A stretch of 64,000 bases of DNA from Bradysia coprophila (Eukaryota > Arthropoda > Insecta > Diptera > Sciaridae), in assembly GCF_014529535.1 (NCBI RefSeq), contig NW_023504022.1, positions 6,313,132 through 6,377,131 on the forward strand. The letters run 5' to 3'. Shown piece after piece: positions 1 through 12,361 of this stretch. The stretch's first letter is position 1; every line of letters starts with the position of its first letter. The notes under the pieces are model-generated. The model saw only the letters and a list, made by a program, of their open reading frames with translations. It made no database searches and was not told where the DNA came from. The translations under genes were made by a program, and so were the position numbers.

Positions 1-2600
1 CCCGAACCCGACCTGATTAAACCTACAAATTTCGGGTTCAGTTCAGGTTCGGGTCGAACCCGAAATTGAAAATTCAGGTTGTTTTCATTATGTCACTGAA
101 AGTCTACAGAAGACATTCAAATATAGTTCCGGTATAAGAATAGTTTTTCAATGCTACACATTCTTTTTGATGAAGGGAAGCACCACATACAAATAAAATG
201 CCTTTCACGTTCATCTCCACTGGAGATTCACCGGATTCACCAGTACACCTCAAGTTGAAGGAATTATAATTAATTTCGAAAATATTAAGATAGTGGTGTA
301 ATCGGTGGTTTTCTCAGTCCACACGCAGATCGCTCAGGGAGCAAATTCCTTTTGAAAATACATCTCTGTAGAATATTCATTTAACGCGGAATAATGTTAT
401 GTGTTACATCGATGATGGATAAAATCTTTAAATCAAAGAAAACTCTCGCCGTACAATGTTTTATTAAAATTTTATTATTATAATTTTCAAATAAAATAAA
501 AATTCAAGGAAACAAATTCTATAATTGCTCATTGTTTTTTTGATACTTTCGTATTGTTTTTAGTATTTTCATAAAATGGGTTCGTATACAAGGAATGTTT
601 TGGTTTTGATTAATTTTGTTTCGAATCTTTTTTGTTGTTTTTCTCTTTTTTAATTTAATTTTTTCTTTTAATTTTATTTATCGTAATTTTTTCATCTATT
701 CTATGGTCTCATGGATTAACATTACGTTTTTAATTCTATTTAAATTTAATGATAAATCTATTAAAAAAAAAGGAATTTGTTCGTTTTATTTACTTAATCG
801 ATTGTGTGTCGATCGATTGATCGATTCGACGAAGTTGTCTAAATTTCGTAATGGATCTTCTTAAAAATTCTAATTTTTTCCTTTAGGCAGATGGGACTGG
901 TGGGACAGATAAACTAAAATAATCTGTCAACCGAAAAAAATCAACCAAAAAAAACCTCTAAAAAACAACAGAAAACTAAAAGAAATCCTTGGAAATTCGA
1001 AATCCGAAATTGGTCGCTCGTTTTGACTTCATACTTTAAATAATTGACAAAAATTCTGTGCCAAATAGAAAGACAAAATATTTGCTTCGTGTTCAAAATT
1101 GAGGGAAACACTAAACAAACTCGCAGATAGGAAATGTTTAGGTGACACTGAGCCTGGGTAATTAGGAGACATTCGAACGTTTTTTATATTTAATGCAGTT
1201 ACCGTTATATTTTTCCGATATTGGTAAAAATTGAGTGAAATAACGGTAAAGTGCCCAAAAGTGTTTGTAGAACGATATTCACGATTTTATGGCAGGAATA
1301 TATTTTCGTAAAATTCACGCCATAAGTGTGCCTAAAATTTGATTTTTAAGTGAACGATTCGATCAAAAAGTGAACCGAAAAATACATTTCAACGCTTCAT
1401 TGTATGAAAATGACGCTACGTTAGAAAGACCTCCGCACTTTCCATTTTGAATTTCGACCGCACTTGGAAAGAAAATTGTGGAGGAAATGTTATCGAAGAT
1501 TTTTTTCGGCAATGAGAGTAACATTGCTGTGGTAGTTTTACCTCACACTGGCGACGAGTTAGCAAGGTTGGTGATAAGTTGAAATTTCATTTGATGAGAA
1601 ATGGTATTTTCGAACTGCTTATCTAAGCAAAACGTCAACGGACGCAGATCAAAACAGTAATCGAATGTCTTGCTTATTTCTTAGTGTAGCATCTGTTAAC
1701 AATTCATTTATGTCTACATGGTAGTAGCTCAGCAAATCATAACAAAAATTAAAGGATGGTGGTGACCGTGACTGCTTAAAGAGAAAGCAATTATAAAGTT
1801 TCAAGTTACGATCCATGGTCAATTTTAAAAATTCAAAAAAAGTGAAATAAAAACCTTAAAAATTTGAAAACAATCAAGGAAGTTAGAACTTTAAATTTGT
1901 CAATAAACAAAAATGTTCAGAAAAGCTCTCAGTACTTAAACAAACACAAAAATTTGGCTCCTAAACGAGTTAACTTGAGCGATCGGTTTCAATTCTTAAT
2001 CAAATATTTTCCTTTACATTAATTAAAATCTTAAAATAAATTTTGCTCTTCGTGTAATCAGAAGATTTTTCGTCTTTAAGTTTTAGTAAATTTATTTTTC
2101 TCATTTAATTTTTTTTTTGCTTTTTTGTAAATCACAGACTTTTGAAACTTATCGTCTCAAAGTGCTACGAAAAGTCCAGTGTTCAATTGAAATTTGTATT
2201 TAGTGAATTAGTGTTATCAATTCGTAGACTCTTTTTCTTTACACCATGCTTGTTTGTAATTTATAATTTTCTTCTTCTTAATTTTAATTTTAATTTAATT
2301 ATTACAATGTCTCCTATTACGGAAGTTTTATATAATTTTTACAACATTCATTATTTTCACTTTTATTATCGTCATAACGTTTTGTAATTGATATTTGCTT
2401 AATTGTTTGACCATAAAAATACTCTAAATAGTCAAAAAGTTCCGAACTATCCGACATTTACTATATAAAACCAGGGTCAGAGTCCGTCAAAACACAGATT
2501 TCCTCAAGATTTAACAAACAAAAAAATGCATTTTACCAATAAATGCAATTTATTGCACAACAAAATTCATATTTTTTATGACGTCATGCCTGAGTCGACC
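1..2600. other. AT-rich intergenic stretch without a recognisable gene
   Basis: I find no exon-like reading frame here: open frames are short, rich in F, L, I and K codons that follow base composition, and have no family resemblance. The first 80 bases hold GC-richer direct and inverted copies of a GGGTTCGGGT-like word, which look like the edge of a dispersed repeat cut by the window start. The rest is AT-rich with long T and A runs, for instance around 540-780 and 2030-2120. Confidence 0.6.
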
Positions 2601-2669
2601 ATTTAAAAAGTTTTCTCTCGTACCTTTCAGTACGTTATTTGTCAGAAAAGTTATTTGTACACCAGGGGG

Positions 2670-3060
2670 AAAAAAAGTTTGAAATTTCATTTCGAGTGTG
2701 CTGTCACAAATCAACAGAGAATATAAAATTTCTCACTTTTTCCCGATGTCAACACAACGTATTTCACAACACTAAGGCTACTGAAGTTTCAACTGAGGTC
2801 AGAAAATGATTATTTACTCGCCTGCCTCAAGAAATAGATATTTACATGCTACATGCGTCGAAAACCGTACTTTTCATGTTTGAAGCACGTCTTTCGACGC
2901 CCTCAACATGTAAAATCCATGACATAACTTGGGATAAAAATGAAAAGTCTCGTTTTGGTGTGTTTATTAACCTCGGCTTCGCCTCGGATCAACAAAATTC
3001 ACACGAAAACTCTACTATTACATGCTTTTCAGCTCCCTAGGGTCGAAAGTGGTCTATTAC
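2670..3060 (+). repeat. Dispersed repeat family R1, copy 1
   Basis: This stretch matches 8390-8790 in reverse orientation, including a GTCGAAAACCGTACTTTTCA block at about 2856-2875 and a TTCGCCTCGGATCAACAAAA block near 2975-2996. A partial third copy lies at 21950-22290, and the GAAAACCGTACTTTTCATG block recurs at 3135-3153. No transposase is present. Short frames in copies 1 and 2 encode similar peptides only because the DNA is repeated. The class is unknown; a non-autonomous mobile element is likely. Confidence 0.65.
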
Positions 3061-3529
3061 ATCACTAAGGAAAATAAGAGAACTGGTGAATGAACTCACA
3101 GCATGCAATAGTATTTTATATGCTACGTGCGTTGAAAACCGTACTTTTCATGTTTTTACACAACTTTTGACACTCTCAGCAAATACTGAACGGTTAGGAA
3201 AATGCATTACAAAACTGGGGATAAAAATGAAAAATCACTTTTCGTATGCGCTATTAACTTCGCCTCGGATCAATAAATTTCACGCAAAAAAATGCATTTT
3301 CGCTGTTTCTATTGCTTGGTCCATAAATAACTATTAAACAGAAATAGGATGACTTCAGGCCTGAGCTGGCCCTATGGGTATTTAACCTATGACGAAGGGC
3401 TTTTCGATTTTTGAATGAATGACAATGAAGGGCTATTGGACAAAATTCCTTCATACAACCCACGAAGCGTTTTTTTAGCCAGTCCGGTCATGGATGACCA
3501 CCGAGTTTGCACTTTTCTCTGCGTTACTT

Positions 3530-3688
3530 CAGGGACGCCGACTTGTGTTTGGGAGTAGTGGTGCTCATACAACAAGCGAATCTGGGAGTAGTGGTGCTCT
3601 TTCAAGTAAAACTGGAAAGATGTAGTGGTGCTCATCATTCGAGTAGTGGTGCCCGAGCCTCGCTTGTCCGTAGAAGTCGGCGCCCCTG
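3530..3688. mobile_element. hAT-like MITE with 8-bp target-site duplication
   Basis: The 159-bp element starts CAGGGACGCCGACTT and ends AAGTCGGCGCCCCTG, a 15-bp terminal inverted repeat with one mismatch. It is flanked by the exact 8-bp direct repeat CGTTACTT (3522-3529 and 3689-3696). An 8-bp duplication with CAGGG termini is typical of the hAT superfamily. Inside, a GGGAGTAGTGGTGCTC-type word recurs several times. There is no coding capacity. A truncated second copy sits at 26859-26968. Confidence 0.85.
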
Positions 3689-4317
3689 CGTTACTTAAAA
3701 CCATTTCATTCATTTTATAGTCGGTGGGTCACAGTTTGAAATCTATGCATAAAATCTGCATGATTCGGCATAGGTGTCGAACCGTGCCCTACAATGCACA
3801 CATACTCTTACGTGCTGATTAACTTTGTTAATTTACTTGTCGTGTGAATTATTTGATTGATGAATTCATTGGTTGAGGGCTTCATTAAGCACCAGCGCAT
3901 CAAATTAGCGCTTCTGTTCCGATTTGAATTTTATTCTGAGTTTAATTCTGCGTAACCTGCTCGTTCTGATTGCATAATTCGAATAGGAGAGTGTCAGGGA
4001 GAAACTAACTGAATTTTCTGTATTTTATATCTTCGAATCCTTCTATCGTATTATCCGACTCTCTGGGTCGTGCCTATAGTTTAATATAAAATTTGTTGCA
4101 AACGTTTTCCACATTTTGAGGAACTTTGTCTACGAACGTTTTCTTATTGCATTTTATTGCATGGCGTAAAATTCTTCGAAGCTTTTATTATAATTTGATT
4201 AGCAATTTGCACCGTTAGCACATCCAGAACAATGGGCTGATCAACAATAACAACAACAAAAAATAAAAAAAATATTTTTTACAGATTGCCGTTCAAAAGT
4301 TCTTAGACGTTCAACGA

Positions 4318-4498
4318 ACATAAATTGCAACCAGTTTGGGGACCGCACAAGCCACCGCAAGACGGTGGAGACGTAATTTTCGGATAATTGTTCCAAAATG
4401 AAAAGGGCGATGGAACATTTGTCATTGGCCATAGATTTGATGCAGACGCTGATGGTACTGTTGATGATGTGGGAGCTACCATGCGTGCTGACGCTAGG
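4318..4498 (+). pseudogene. Possible decayed exon with an EF-hand-like acidic loop
   Basis: In one plus-strand frame the stretch reads as protein-like sequence containing QPVWGPHKPPQDGGDVIFG, then an in-frame stop, then NEKGDGTFVIGHRFDADAD and a further acidic segment, ending at a GTAAGATG donor-like site. The D-x-D-x-D-G spacing resembles a calcium-binding loop but lacks the acidic residue at position 12. I do not recognise the family. The stop and the absence of a start or partner exons suggest a relic; it may be chance. Confidence 0.2.
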
Positions 4499-4503
4499 TA
4501 AGA

Positions 4504-4523
4504 TGATGATGATGATGGTGATG
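4504..4523. repeat. ATG/ATC-type trinucleotide microsatellite
   Basis: A short run of GATGATGATGATGATGGTGA lies just after the possible exon at 4318-4498. It is a simple repeat with no visible function. Confidence 0.8.
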
Positions 4524-4722
4524 ACATTGCCAACAACGATAAGTCCTTATCCTTACTACGAGCTACGACCCCGGGTGTTTCTACTCACATTACCTAGAGT
4601 GTGGTTGAGTGGCTTTGAAAATTGTGAACGATAAAATTGCTGTGTCGGTTAAATGGGTTCCGGGGGGGACTTAAGGATTGGTAGGACCTATGCTTAAGAT
4701 GAATTATTCATTTAAAACTCAC

Positions 4723-5738
4723 TTGAAGTATTTGGCTTGCTTCGAAAGCGGTGCCTGGCAAGAGGATTACAGGACTAGACACATGGCCGGACTCCACGCA
4801 AACCATATTTGGATACTCATCATCACCGAAATCGGCAATTTCTCTGGCTTGATCGACCCATGGATTCCAAATGACTGCAAAAAACACAAATTTTGTTCGA
4901 TCAACGTCACAATCGATTTTATTGCAAAAACACTCACCCGTATCGGGAAAATTGTATTTTTGCAGTCGCATCTTTCGGCCAGAGACTACATTTGTAATTA
5001 TGTGCTCCTGTGGAGTGTGCTGATATATTCGATCTGTGAAAAGCAATTGGACCTTTGAGTATAAGTTCAATAGACGAACAGCGCAGAAAGTCTTACCACA
5101 AAATTCATTTATTGTTACTACGTCTCGTCCTTCCTGGTAAATAAGTCCATCTCTTGTCTACAAAAATAAAAACAATTTTTCTTTGACGAAAATAGAGATT
5201 TAAACTTTGTTGTGATCGAACCTTATCAATGAATGTGCATCCATGCAGACCAGTTATTTGACATCTCCGTACATCAGGAACTTTTAAATAGGTGTGAAGC
5301 AGTAAATTGAACGAAAAGGTCAAATCTTTGCTGGGATTGTAAACGCCAATGTGAAAGTGCAATTCCTTTTCTCGTAAGATCAAACGATATGTTATTCGAA
5401 ACCTGTGCAATCCATCGAATGAGTTAAGGACGACAACAGTTATGATTAACAAAATCAACTCACGGATAATTCCACATTGAGCGCGTAAAATCGTTATCCA
5501 TTAGACTAAATAAAGCTTCAACGTCACCATTGTGTAAACGTTCTGGTGGCCGTTCCAAAGCCCATCGGGTAATTCGTGCGAATCCATGTTGCGGTCCGAA
5601 AGACCATGGGCCAAATTGAGCTAAAAGTTAAAATTCAATTTTTGAATTGAGATTTTTGAAAGATGGAAATTGAACTTACGAAAAACGAATGGTATTCCGC
5701 CTCGAATGGCTTTCTTTCCATCGAATACTGCTAGTTTG
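4723..5738 (-). CDS. Glucose-6-phosphate 1-epimerase-like protein, internal exons (partial)
   Basis: Six exons on the minus strand join in frame: 5738-5680, 5620-5464, 5402-5222, 5157-5097, 5033-4938 and 4874-4723, giving 235 whole codons. The product matches the hexose-6-phosphate mutarotase (aldose 1-epimerase superfamily) pattern: KLAVFDGKKAIRGGIPFVFP, FGPWSFGPQHGFAR, FSFNLLLHTYLKVPDV, GLHGCTFIDKTRDGLIYQEG, HTPQEHIITNVVSGRK, WNPWVDQAREIADFGDDEYP and CVESGHVSSPVILLPG. The QHGFAR histidine and the ESGHV segment are family hallmarks. The enzyme interconverts the alpha and beta anomers of glucose 6-phosphate in the cytosol. All introns are short (46-81 bp) and GT-AG; the third exon ends with an unusual GTTCGA donor. 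The first exon (about 40-50 residues) and the short last exon were not found: upstream sequence is MITE-like, and downstream of the last GTGAGT donor nothing resembles the tail. It may be a gene with long outer introns or a broken copy. Confidence 0.85.
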
Positions 5739-5799
5739 CTAAAATATGAAAAAAAGAATTTTCAGAAATCGAACTCAATTTTCTGGTACAGGAAACGTT

Positions 5800-5970
5800 A
5801 GTGGAATTTTCGTCACCTGTAGCTGGTCCACTCATACAAATAAAACTGATCGTACGTCTTCATACGTTTGTAGGACTACCCAACTATTTCACCCGTATGT
5901 TTAAGAACTTTTGTTTGTATGAGTGGACAAGCTGAAAATCAGATGAAGTAGCTTTATGTGTAAAATTCAC
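5800..5970. mobile_element. Inverted-repeat MITE, CCACTCATACAAA family
   Basis: GTCCACTCATACAAATAAAA at 5826-5845 is answered in inverted orientation by TTTTGTTTGTATGAGTGGAC near 5909-5928, with further pairing outside. Termini of the same type occur at 62602-62793. It lies just upstream of the epimerase exons, where the missing first exon would be expected. Confidence 0.6.
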
Positions 5971-6020
5971 AGACGTCGACTATAAATTTAATTTCAATCA
6001 AATTAAACTGACCCTTCAAA

Positions 6021-7880
6021 ACTAGGCCCCACCACTTGGGTGGGTCATTTCCCTTGACTGACTATCAATACTTTCAATAATTCCAGTCTCAGTTGTCTTA
6101 CCATTTTTAAAAAAGCTGTTGTTTTGAAAAACACAAAATTATAGCCAGATGAAAAAGCGAAACAAGAATGGTCTCTTAGTCTCTTTGCTACATCATTAAT
6201 TGAGTATCTCTTTTATTTTCACTGGGTGTTTAGAAAACTCAAAATTTATTTAATTTTCTTAAGAGCTGCGTGAATCGAAGGTTCAGCGAGCGATGTTTTA
6301 CATCCAATAAGTATGAGTACTTAAAAACTCTTTTAAAATGGCATATTTCTTGCCTTCCTCTTGAATAAATTAAACTCGTGTGAATTACGGCCCTCGCTTC
6401 GCTTTGGTCGCAAAGTTCACACTCGTTCAAATATTCATAAGCCTAAACATGGAAAATAGGAAATTATAACACGATGTTATCAGGAGAGGCATTTTTGAGT
6501 ATGTTATACATACACTGAGAAGAATACAAACAAACAATATTTACGATTGAATATTGTCTCCTAAAAAGCGCAATGAATAGAAGGTCTAGCGACGTACGTT
6601 TTACTCCTAATATGAGACTCCTATATAGTCTACAAAAAGCGCTGAAAATGTGGCGTATTTCTTGCCTACCTCTTGAAAAAATAAAACTCGTGTGAATTAC
6701 GGCCCTCGCTTCGCTCTGGCCGCAAAGTTCACACTCGTTCAAACATTTTAGGAACGAAAAAAATTCTTTTTTAGAATACGGATTTCACGCAAAAATTGTC
6801 GTATATCCCAGATTAGTCCGATTAAATTCCAATGTTCGAGTTTAACCACATGAATTACGCTACTGGTCGAAATTGATTTTTGAAGCCTCTGAGAATTACT
6901 AGAGCTATCAGTTTCTCAAGCAAAAACTCTTTTGGGAAGTACTTCTTAATTGTTACACCAGAAATCCAGAATTTCGCAACTCGTCAAATCTGGAAATCCG
7001 TTGCAAAAATGTCGTGGGATAACAAGTTATATTTACAATTACTCCAAATTTATATTTATATTTTATATTTACAATTACTCACTACTCCAATATCATTCTC
7101 TGTCAATTAAAACAAAAAATTTGAAAATCGGGTAAAAATTACTCAAGTTATCGCGCGGTAACAAGAGAAAGCGTCTGTGTAGAATTTCTCCCATCTCGTT
7201 GTTCGAACATTATCCATCTGCAAACTCAGCCTCAAGAGTTTCAATCTTCGTCGATTAAGACAAAATCTTTGAAAATCGTCTAAGAATTATGGAAGTTAAC
7301 GCGGTAACAAGTAAAAAAATCTCTTGAGAATTACTCCCATCTCATTACTCCAATATTGCCCATCTACGAACTTAACCTCATGATTTCCATTCTCCGTCGA
7401 TTAAAACCAAAATTTTGAAAATCGGTAAAGAATTACTCGAGTTATCGAGTCCACAAGGAAAAGCGTCTGTGTAGAATTTCTCCCATCTCGTTGTTCTAAC
7501 ATTATCCATATGCAAACTTAACCTCAAGAATTTCAATCTTCGTCGAATAACACAAAAAATTTGAAAATCTGATAAGAATTAGGGAAGTTATCGCGGTAAC
7601 AAGGAATAAAATTCTCTTGAGAATTACTCCCATCTCATTACCCCAATATTGCCCATCTACGAACTTAACCTCATGATTTTCATTCTCCTTCGATTAAAAC
7701 CAAAATTTTGCAAATCGGTAAAGAATTACTCGAGTTATCGAGTCCACAAGTGTACGGACGTTTTCTGTATTTAACGTTTTTTGCCAATGTAGAACATTTT
7801 CAAAATATCAAAGTGAACTTAGCGTTACGGACATTTAAGGGTATTTTCTTTCATAAGACCCTGACTTTCAGTCAAGGGAA
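6021..7880 (+). mobile_element. Tandem-repeat-bearing mobile element, copy 1
   Basis: The left end CACTTGGGTGGGTCATTTCC and right end CAGTCAAGGGAATAAGG match, in reverse orientation, the ends of a second copy at 12362-13140. The core (about 6880-7745) is a tandem array of ~146-bp half-units in two alternating versions, giving a 292-bp higher-order period (GCGTCTGTGTAGAATTTCTC at 7171 and again at 7463). The left part carries a direct duplication of period 322 bp. No transposase is visible, so it is non-autonomous or a relic. The related core in the opposite-facing copy shows that the array belongs to the element. Confidence 0.7.
6239..6745 (-). repeat. Two direct copies of a ~320-bp repeat
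   Basis: The block CTCGTGTGAATTACGGCCCT occurs at about 6375 and again at 6697, followed in both by CGCTTCGCTYTGG and CGCAAAGTTCACACTCGTTC. The period is about 322 bp. The minus-strand frames in each copy encode near-identical N-terminal peptides (MNECELC..SEARAVIHTS), which follows from the DNA duplication and is not evidence for a gene. Confidence 0.7.
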
Positions 7881-8389
7881 TAAGGGACAATCCTAAGATT
7901 TAACATTTTTATCGTAGAACATTGGTAGATTAAAATCTAACCAAAATTTGTATTATGAAGCCTTGTGATAAAATGATATTTCGGAGAGATTAGTCATCTT
8001 TTACCGGCAACGGCAACAAAATGATTGGTGACATCTATCGAGCAGAGAGTTGATAATGGATGACGTTCCGCCCCGCCGGAAGCAACATCATATGTTATCA
8101 TCTCTCTGTTCCTGAGACTCCATTTATTTAGCAAAATGCTGGTTGAAGTAAGTGTAGTACTATTTCCTGATTCATTATGTTATTAAAACGTCAAAAGTAA
8201 ATGTCATCACCTTTAAAAGGCAAAGTAAGTTTGACATTCCTGTTCTCAGCTCTTTTATTTCAGTCTAATGTATTAGACAGATCTATGAAATTGTCATTTC
8301 CCAATGGGAAATTCCCATTTGATCCACAGATGTGGTGGATATATCTTTAAGGGCGATCAGTCAACAGGAAAGTAATTTATCAATTTATT

Positions 8390-8790
8390 AATTAAAATTT
8401 CATTTTGAGGGTGTTGTCGTTGCCAAAGCGTAGCGAGGGCCACAATTCACCCGAGAAAATTAAATTTCCTTTCCTACTTGTTCCAGATGTCAACGAAACG
8501 ATTTTCACAACAAAGTCTCTCGAAGTTTCAGCTGAAAATTTGTCATTTCTCGCATGCGTTGTGAAATAGTATTTTACATAACTAGGAATAAAAAGTTGAA
8601 AATTTGAATTTTCGTGTGAATTTTGTTGATCCGAGGCGAAGACGAGGTCAATAAACACACGAAAACGAGACTAATGAATACTACGTAATGGATTTTACAT
8701 GCTGAGAGCGTCGAAAGAAGTGCTTGAAACATGAAAAGTACGGTTTTCGACGCATGTAGCATGTAAAATACTTTTCATCCATGGGGCGCG
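8390..8790 (-). repeat. Dispersed repeat family R1, copy 2 (inverted)
   Basis: This is the reverse-oriented partner of 2670-3060. It shares TTTACATGCTGAGAGCGTCG and AAGTACGGTTTTCGACGCAT, and it ends next to the RTE-like element at 8926. No terminal duplication is clear. Confidence 0.65.
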
Positions 8791-8925
8791 AAAAATCGTA
8801 TTTTCTCCACTCAATGCGGTGAGAAGTTAGTGTTTTGTTGACGAATTCGTTTAACTACAATTCAGGTGAAAAGAGAGATGGGTTAAAATTGAAATTTTCT
8901 CTCCTAAGATGGTGCTAATTGCAAC

Positions 8926-10667
8926 ATGAAGGTCCTACAGTCAAAAATGACGAACGCAAAGAAAGAAATCTTCAAATTACGAGACAAAACAGGAACAATT
9001 CAAACGGATCGAAATGCGATATTAAATATCGCAAAGGAATTTTACAAAGATTTATTCTCATCATTTCGACCAGATCCGACGAATACCAACGAAGATAGAC
9101 CAATAATAAGAAATGTAGGATCGGAAGATATGCCTGACATAACTACATAACTACATAACTATTGATGATAAGTACATGCTGCAGTAGCCGAAATGAAGAA
9201 CAAAAAGTCTCCCGGTGAAGATGGTGTTCCAGTGGAAGCCATTAAACTAGGTGGCGACTCATTATTGGGTGCAATAACGACTTTGTTTAATCAATGTCTT
9301 CAATGGGAAGAAGTACCAGAAGCATGGGAAAATGCAGTGATAACATGGCTGCATAAAAAAGGAGACATAACAAAGTTGGAAAACTATCGACCCATAAGTC
9401 TCTTATCAACACTCTACAAGTTGTTCATGAAAATAGTTACGAAGAGGAACACCAAGAAGCTCGACTTCTACCAACCTGTTGAACAAGCTGCATTTGGATC
9501 AGGATTCAGCACAAACGACCACTTACATGTGATGAGAACGCTAATTGAGAAATGCAATGAATACAAGATTGCTGTGGTCTTGATATTCATAGACTTTGAA
9601 CAAGCTTTTGATTCAGTGGAAACATGGTCGATATTGGACTCATAAGACGAGTGCAGAGTAGACTCAAGATACTCCAACACAATTCGATACGTCTATAAAA
9701 ACGCTACGTCGTGTATAAAACTTCATAAAAGCACTGAAAAATTCAGAATTGGCAGAGGTGTACGACAGGGTGACACCATATCACCTAAGTTATTCACATC
9801 GATTCTGGAGAGTGTTTTTAAGAAATTAGACTGGAGTGAAATGGGTATCAACATAAATGGAGAATACCTGAGTAATCTCCGTTTCGCAGATGACATCTCC
9901 CTGATGGCATCTGATCTAGATCAGGCGCAAATTATGTTGCAACAGCTGAATGAGGAGTCAAACAAAGTCGGCCTCAAGATGAATTTGTCGAAAACGAAAA
10001 TCATGACAAACATTGACGACGACAGAGACATTAAAATCGGTGATACTGTCATTGAACGAGTCGACAGTTATGTGTACCTAGGTCACAAATTGAAGTTGGG
10101 TCTAGACAACCAAACTGCAGAAATAAAACGTAGAATTGGTCTTGCATGGGCAGCGTTCGGAAAACTCAGGCTAATTTTCAAAAGCAAAATGAACAATAGT
10201 CTGAAACGTAAAGTGTTCGATACGTGTGTCCTTCCTGTGCTCACATATGGAGCGGAAACGTTAACGTTAACAAAAGCTTCCGAAAATAAATTAAGAGTGG
10301 CACAAAGAGCTATGGAACGAAGTATGCTTGGAATTACGCTCAGAGATAGAATGACAAATCAATGGATTCGACAACAAACAAAAGTCGTTGATGTCATGGA
10401 AAGAATAGCATCTTTAAAGTGGAGCTGGGCGGGACATATTGCAAGAAGGACGGACGAACGTTGGACCAAAAAGATCATGAACTGGAGACCACCTAAAACA
10501 CGACCTAGAGGTAGACCACCAGAGAGATGGAGTAATGGTATAAAGAGAATTGCAGGCGCAAATTGGCAACAAGTGGCAACTAATCGTTCGGACTGGAAAA
10601 GAATTGGGGAGGCCTACGTCCAGCAGTGGACAGGAACAGGCTGAAAAAGAAGAAGAAGAAGAAGATG
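8926..10667 (+). mobile_element. RTE-like non-LTR retrotransposon, 5'-truncated and broken
   Basis: The element encodes reverse transcriptase pieces in order: a linker with FYKDLFSS (8926-9150), the fingers/palm part with KKSPGEDGVPVEAIKLGG, ENYRPISLLSTLYKLF and FIDFEQAFDSV (9193-9645), RGVRQGDTISPKLFT (about 9755-9800), the catalytic box LRFADDISLMAS (9871-9906), and a C-terminal part with GAETLTLTK, SWAGHIARR and a final RIGEAYVQQWTGTG. Catalytic YADD is FADD here. Stops and frameshifts near 9150 and 9645 break the frame, and the endonuclease is missing. The copy ends in AAAAAGAAGAAGAAG, the microsatellite-like tail usual in the RTE clade. The clade call rests on remembered C-terminal motifs. 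Confidence 0.85.
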
Positions 10668-12361
10668 GTGCACCAAAGTGAAGTGACTAAGCGGAGTATA
10701 GTGCGTTTCGTGCTTTATTTCACTGTGCCAAAAGGTTGTGTTCACCTCTGGGGAACCTCGAGTTAAATTGCGCCCACAAACATTGCTCTTGTTGAAATTT
10801 CCTATTTGCTAACCCTCGGTAGACAAAATACTGTTGCTGACTCCTTGCTGTTCACATCCCTCAGGATTCAGGATGAGATTAAATTTCTAGGTATCCGAAT
10901 TGAGCAACCGAACTTTCCTGAAATTAACTTGTCGTCCACACATACGTAATGGTAATGGACATAAAAACGTACTTTATTCATAAAAACTCCCGAATAGAAA
11001 AACTTAAATTTCATCTCCGTTACACACATTCAATCCACCCGTACGTAACATTACTCTTCTCCAATATTATTATACCATACCATCCATTATACAATTAATC
11101 AAAATATCTTTACCATTTAAATAGTAGATGTCTAGCGTGCTTATAAAAACGATTGTACTATAAAATGATGATATAAAATACAATTATTCATTTCGAACCA
11201 ACACTGTGTGTGCTCTTTCTGTCCATTCTCTTTCCATTCATTCATACATACCAGATGAAGAAAAAAGAACCGTATCATCAGAGCACATTATTATCGATCC
11301 GCATCGCATGAGCATTTTTCGTGTGTATAAACATTCCGTAGAACCACGTGCATAAAAACTATCATTCGCAGCGACTACATCCCTGAATTCAAAATGGCTG
11401 TCGGGTGGGCCTAGTTTTTGTATGTAGCCGGCGGCAACTTTGAACGTAGAGAATCAGCTCAACAAACAGCACACAGAAAAAGCAAAAGCAACAAAATGAG
11501 TTCGGAGTTTTTTAGTTTCCATCAAAATGTATATAGCTGGATGTGATGCTAAAGCGCTAGTTTGCTGCTGCTGGTGTGGTATCGTTATATTGTTATAAGC
11601 TTAGCTAGATAGTGCGAATGGAATTATGAAAAACTTGTACACTCTGGTGTATAATATATGAAAATACATGTCGGAGTATTGCTTGAACGATGTATTTTTG
11701 TGTTGTATATAGATTCCATTTTCAACTATTTCTCATTCGGTTTTGGAGAGTTCTGTTTTTTTCGAAGTTAAAACTTTTTTTTTCGGGTTTTAAACAATAT
11801 CGCCGCCAGATATGTTCAATGTTATATAACGCTTATTTACGAGAAGCGCACAATTTCGTATATGGTACGTAAAACACCAGATAGCACTCCGAAGAAAAGG
11901 TCAATGGAATAGAGTGTTTTTAATCTGAAATGTAATTATTCAAAATACAAAAAAAAAACTGAAACTCAAACAGAAATCACCATAAAATACATAAGCACGA
12001 CAACATCGAAAAAAAACATCATCGTTATATTGTAGGTATAAATACAGAACGATGATGATTTATCAATTAATTATTAGTGTGGAAATACTGTGCTTTTCCA
12101 TTAAGACATCAGTCATCTCGGACGGATGTACACAGTGAAGAAATTTGACAAATGAGAATAATTTCGTCCATTTATCGTAGTCGAGGACGTCACCGCAGCA
12201 TCTCGTTTGTTTCTGGTGTGTACCAAAAAAAATCAATGTTAAAATTGATTACAGTTGAAACATTAGAACCGAAATGGTGCTGAATACGGATGTAAAACTG
12301 AACTAACTAATCCGCTCCTCAGTTACGCACGGATCCTTAATTTCAGTTGGAGTTAGTTTCG
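10668..12361. other. Intergenic stretch without a recognisable gene
   Basis: No frame here resembles a known protein. The region is AT-rich, with short palindromic patches and A runs (for example 11948-11960), and separates the RTE-like element from the second tandem-repeat element. Confidence 0.55.

Noticed and set aside
2846..3040. Frame encoding MLHASKTVLFMF... that recurs at 8574-8762
   Set aside because: Both frames sit in copies of the same dispersed repeat, so the peptide similarity follows from DNA duplication; there is no family resemblance.
3387..3713. Minus-strand frame with KEHHYSQIRLLYEHHYSQ repeats
   Set aside because: It translates the internal repeats of the hAT-like MITE and recurs in its second copy.
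8926..10644. Intact retrotransposon polyprotein
   Set aside because: The frame is interrupted near 9150 and 9645 and the endonuclease is absent, so the copy is dead.
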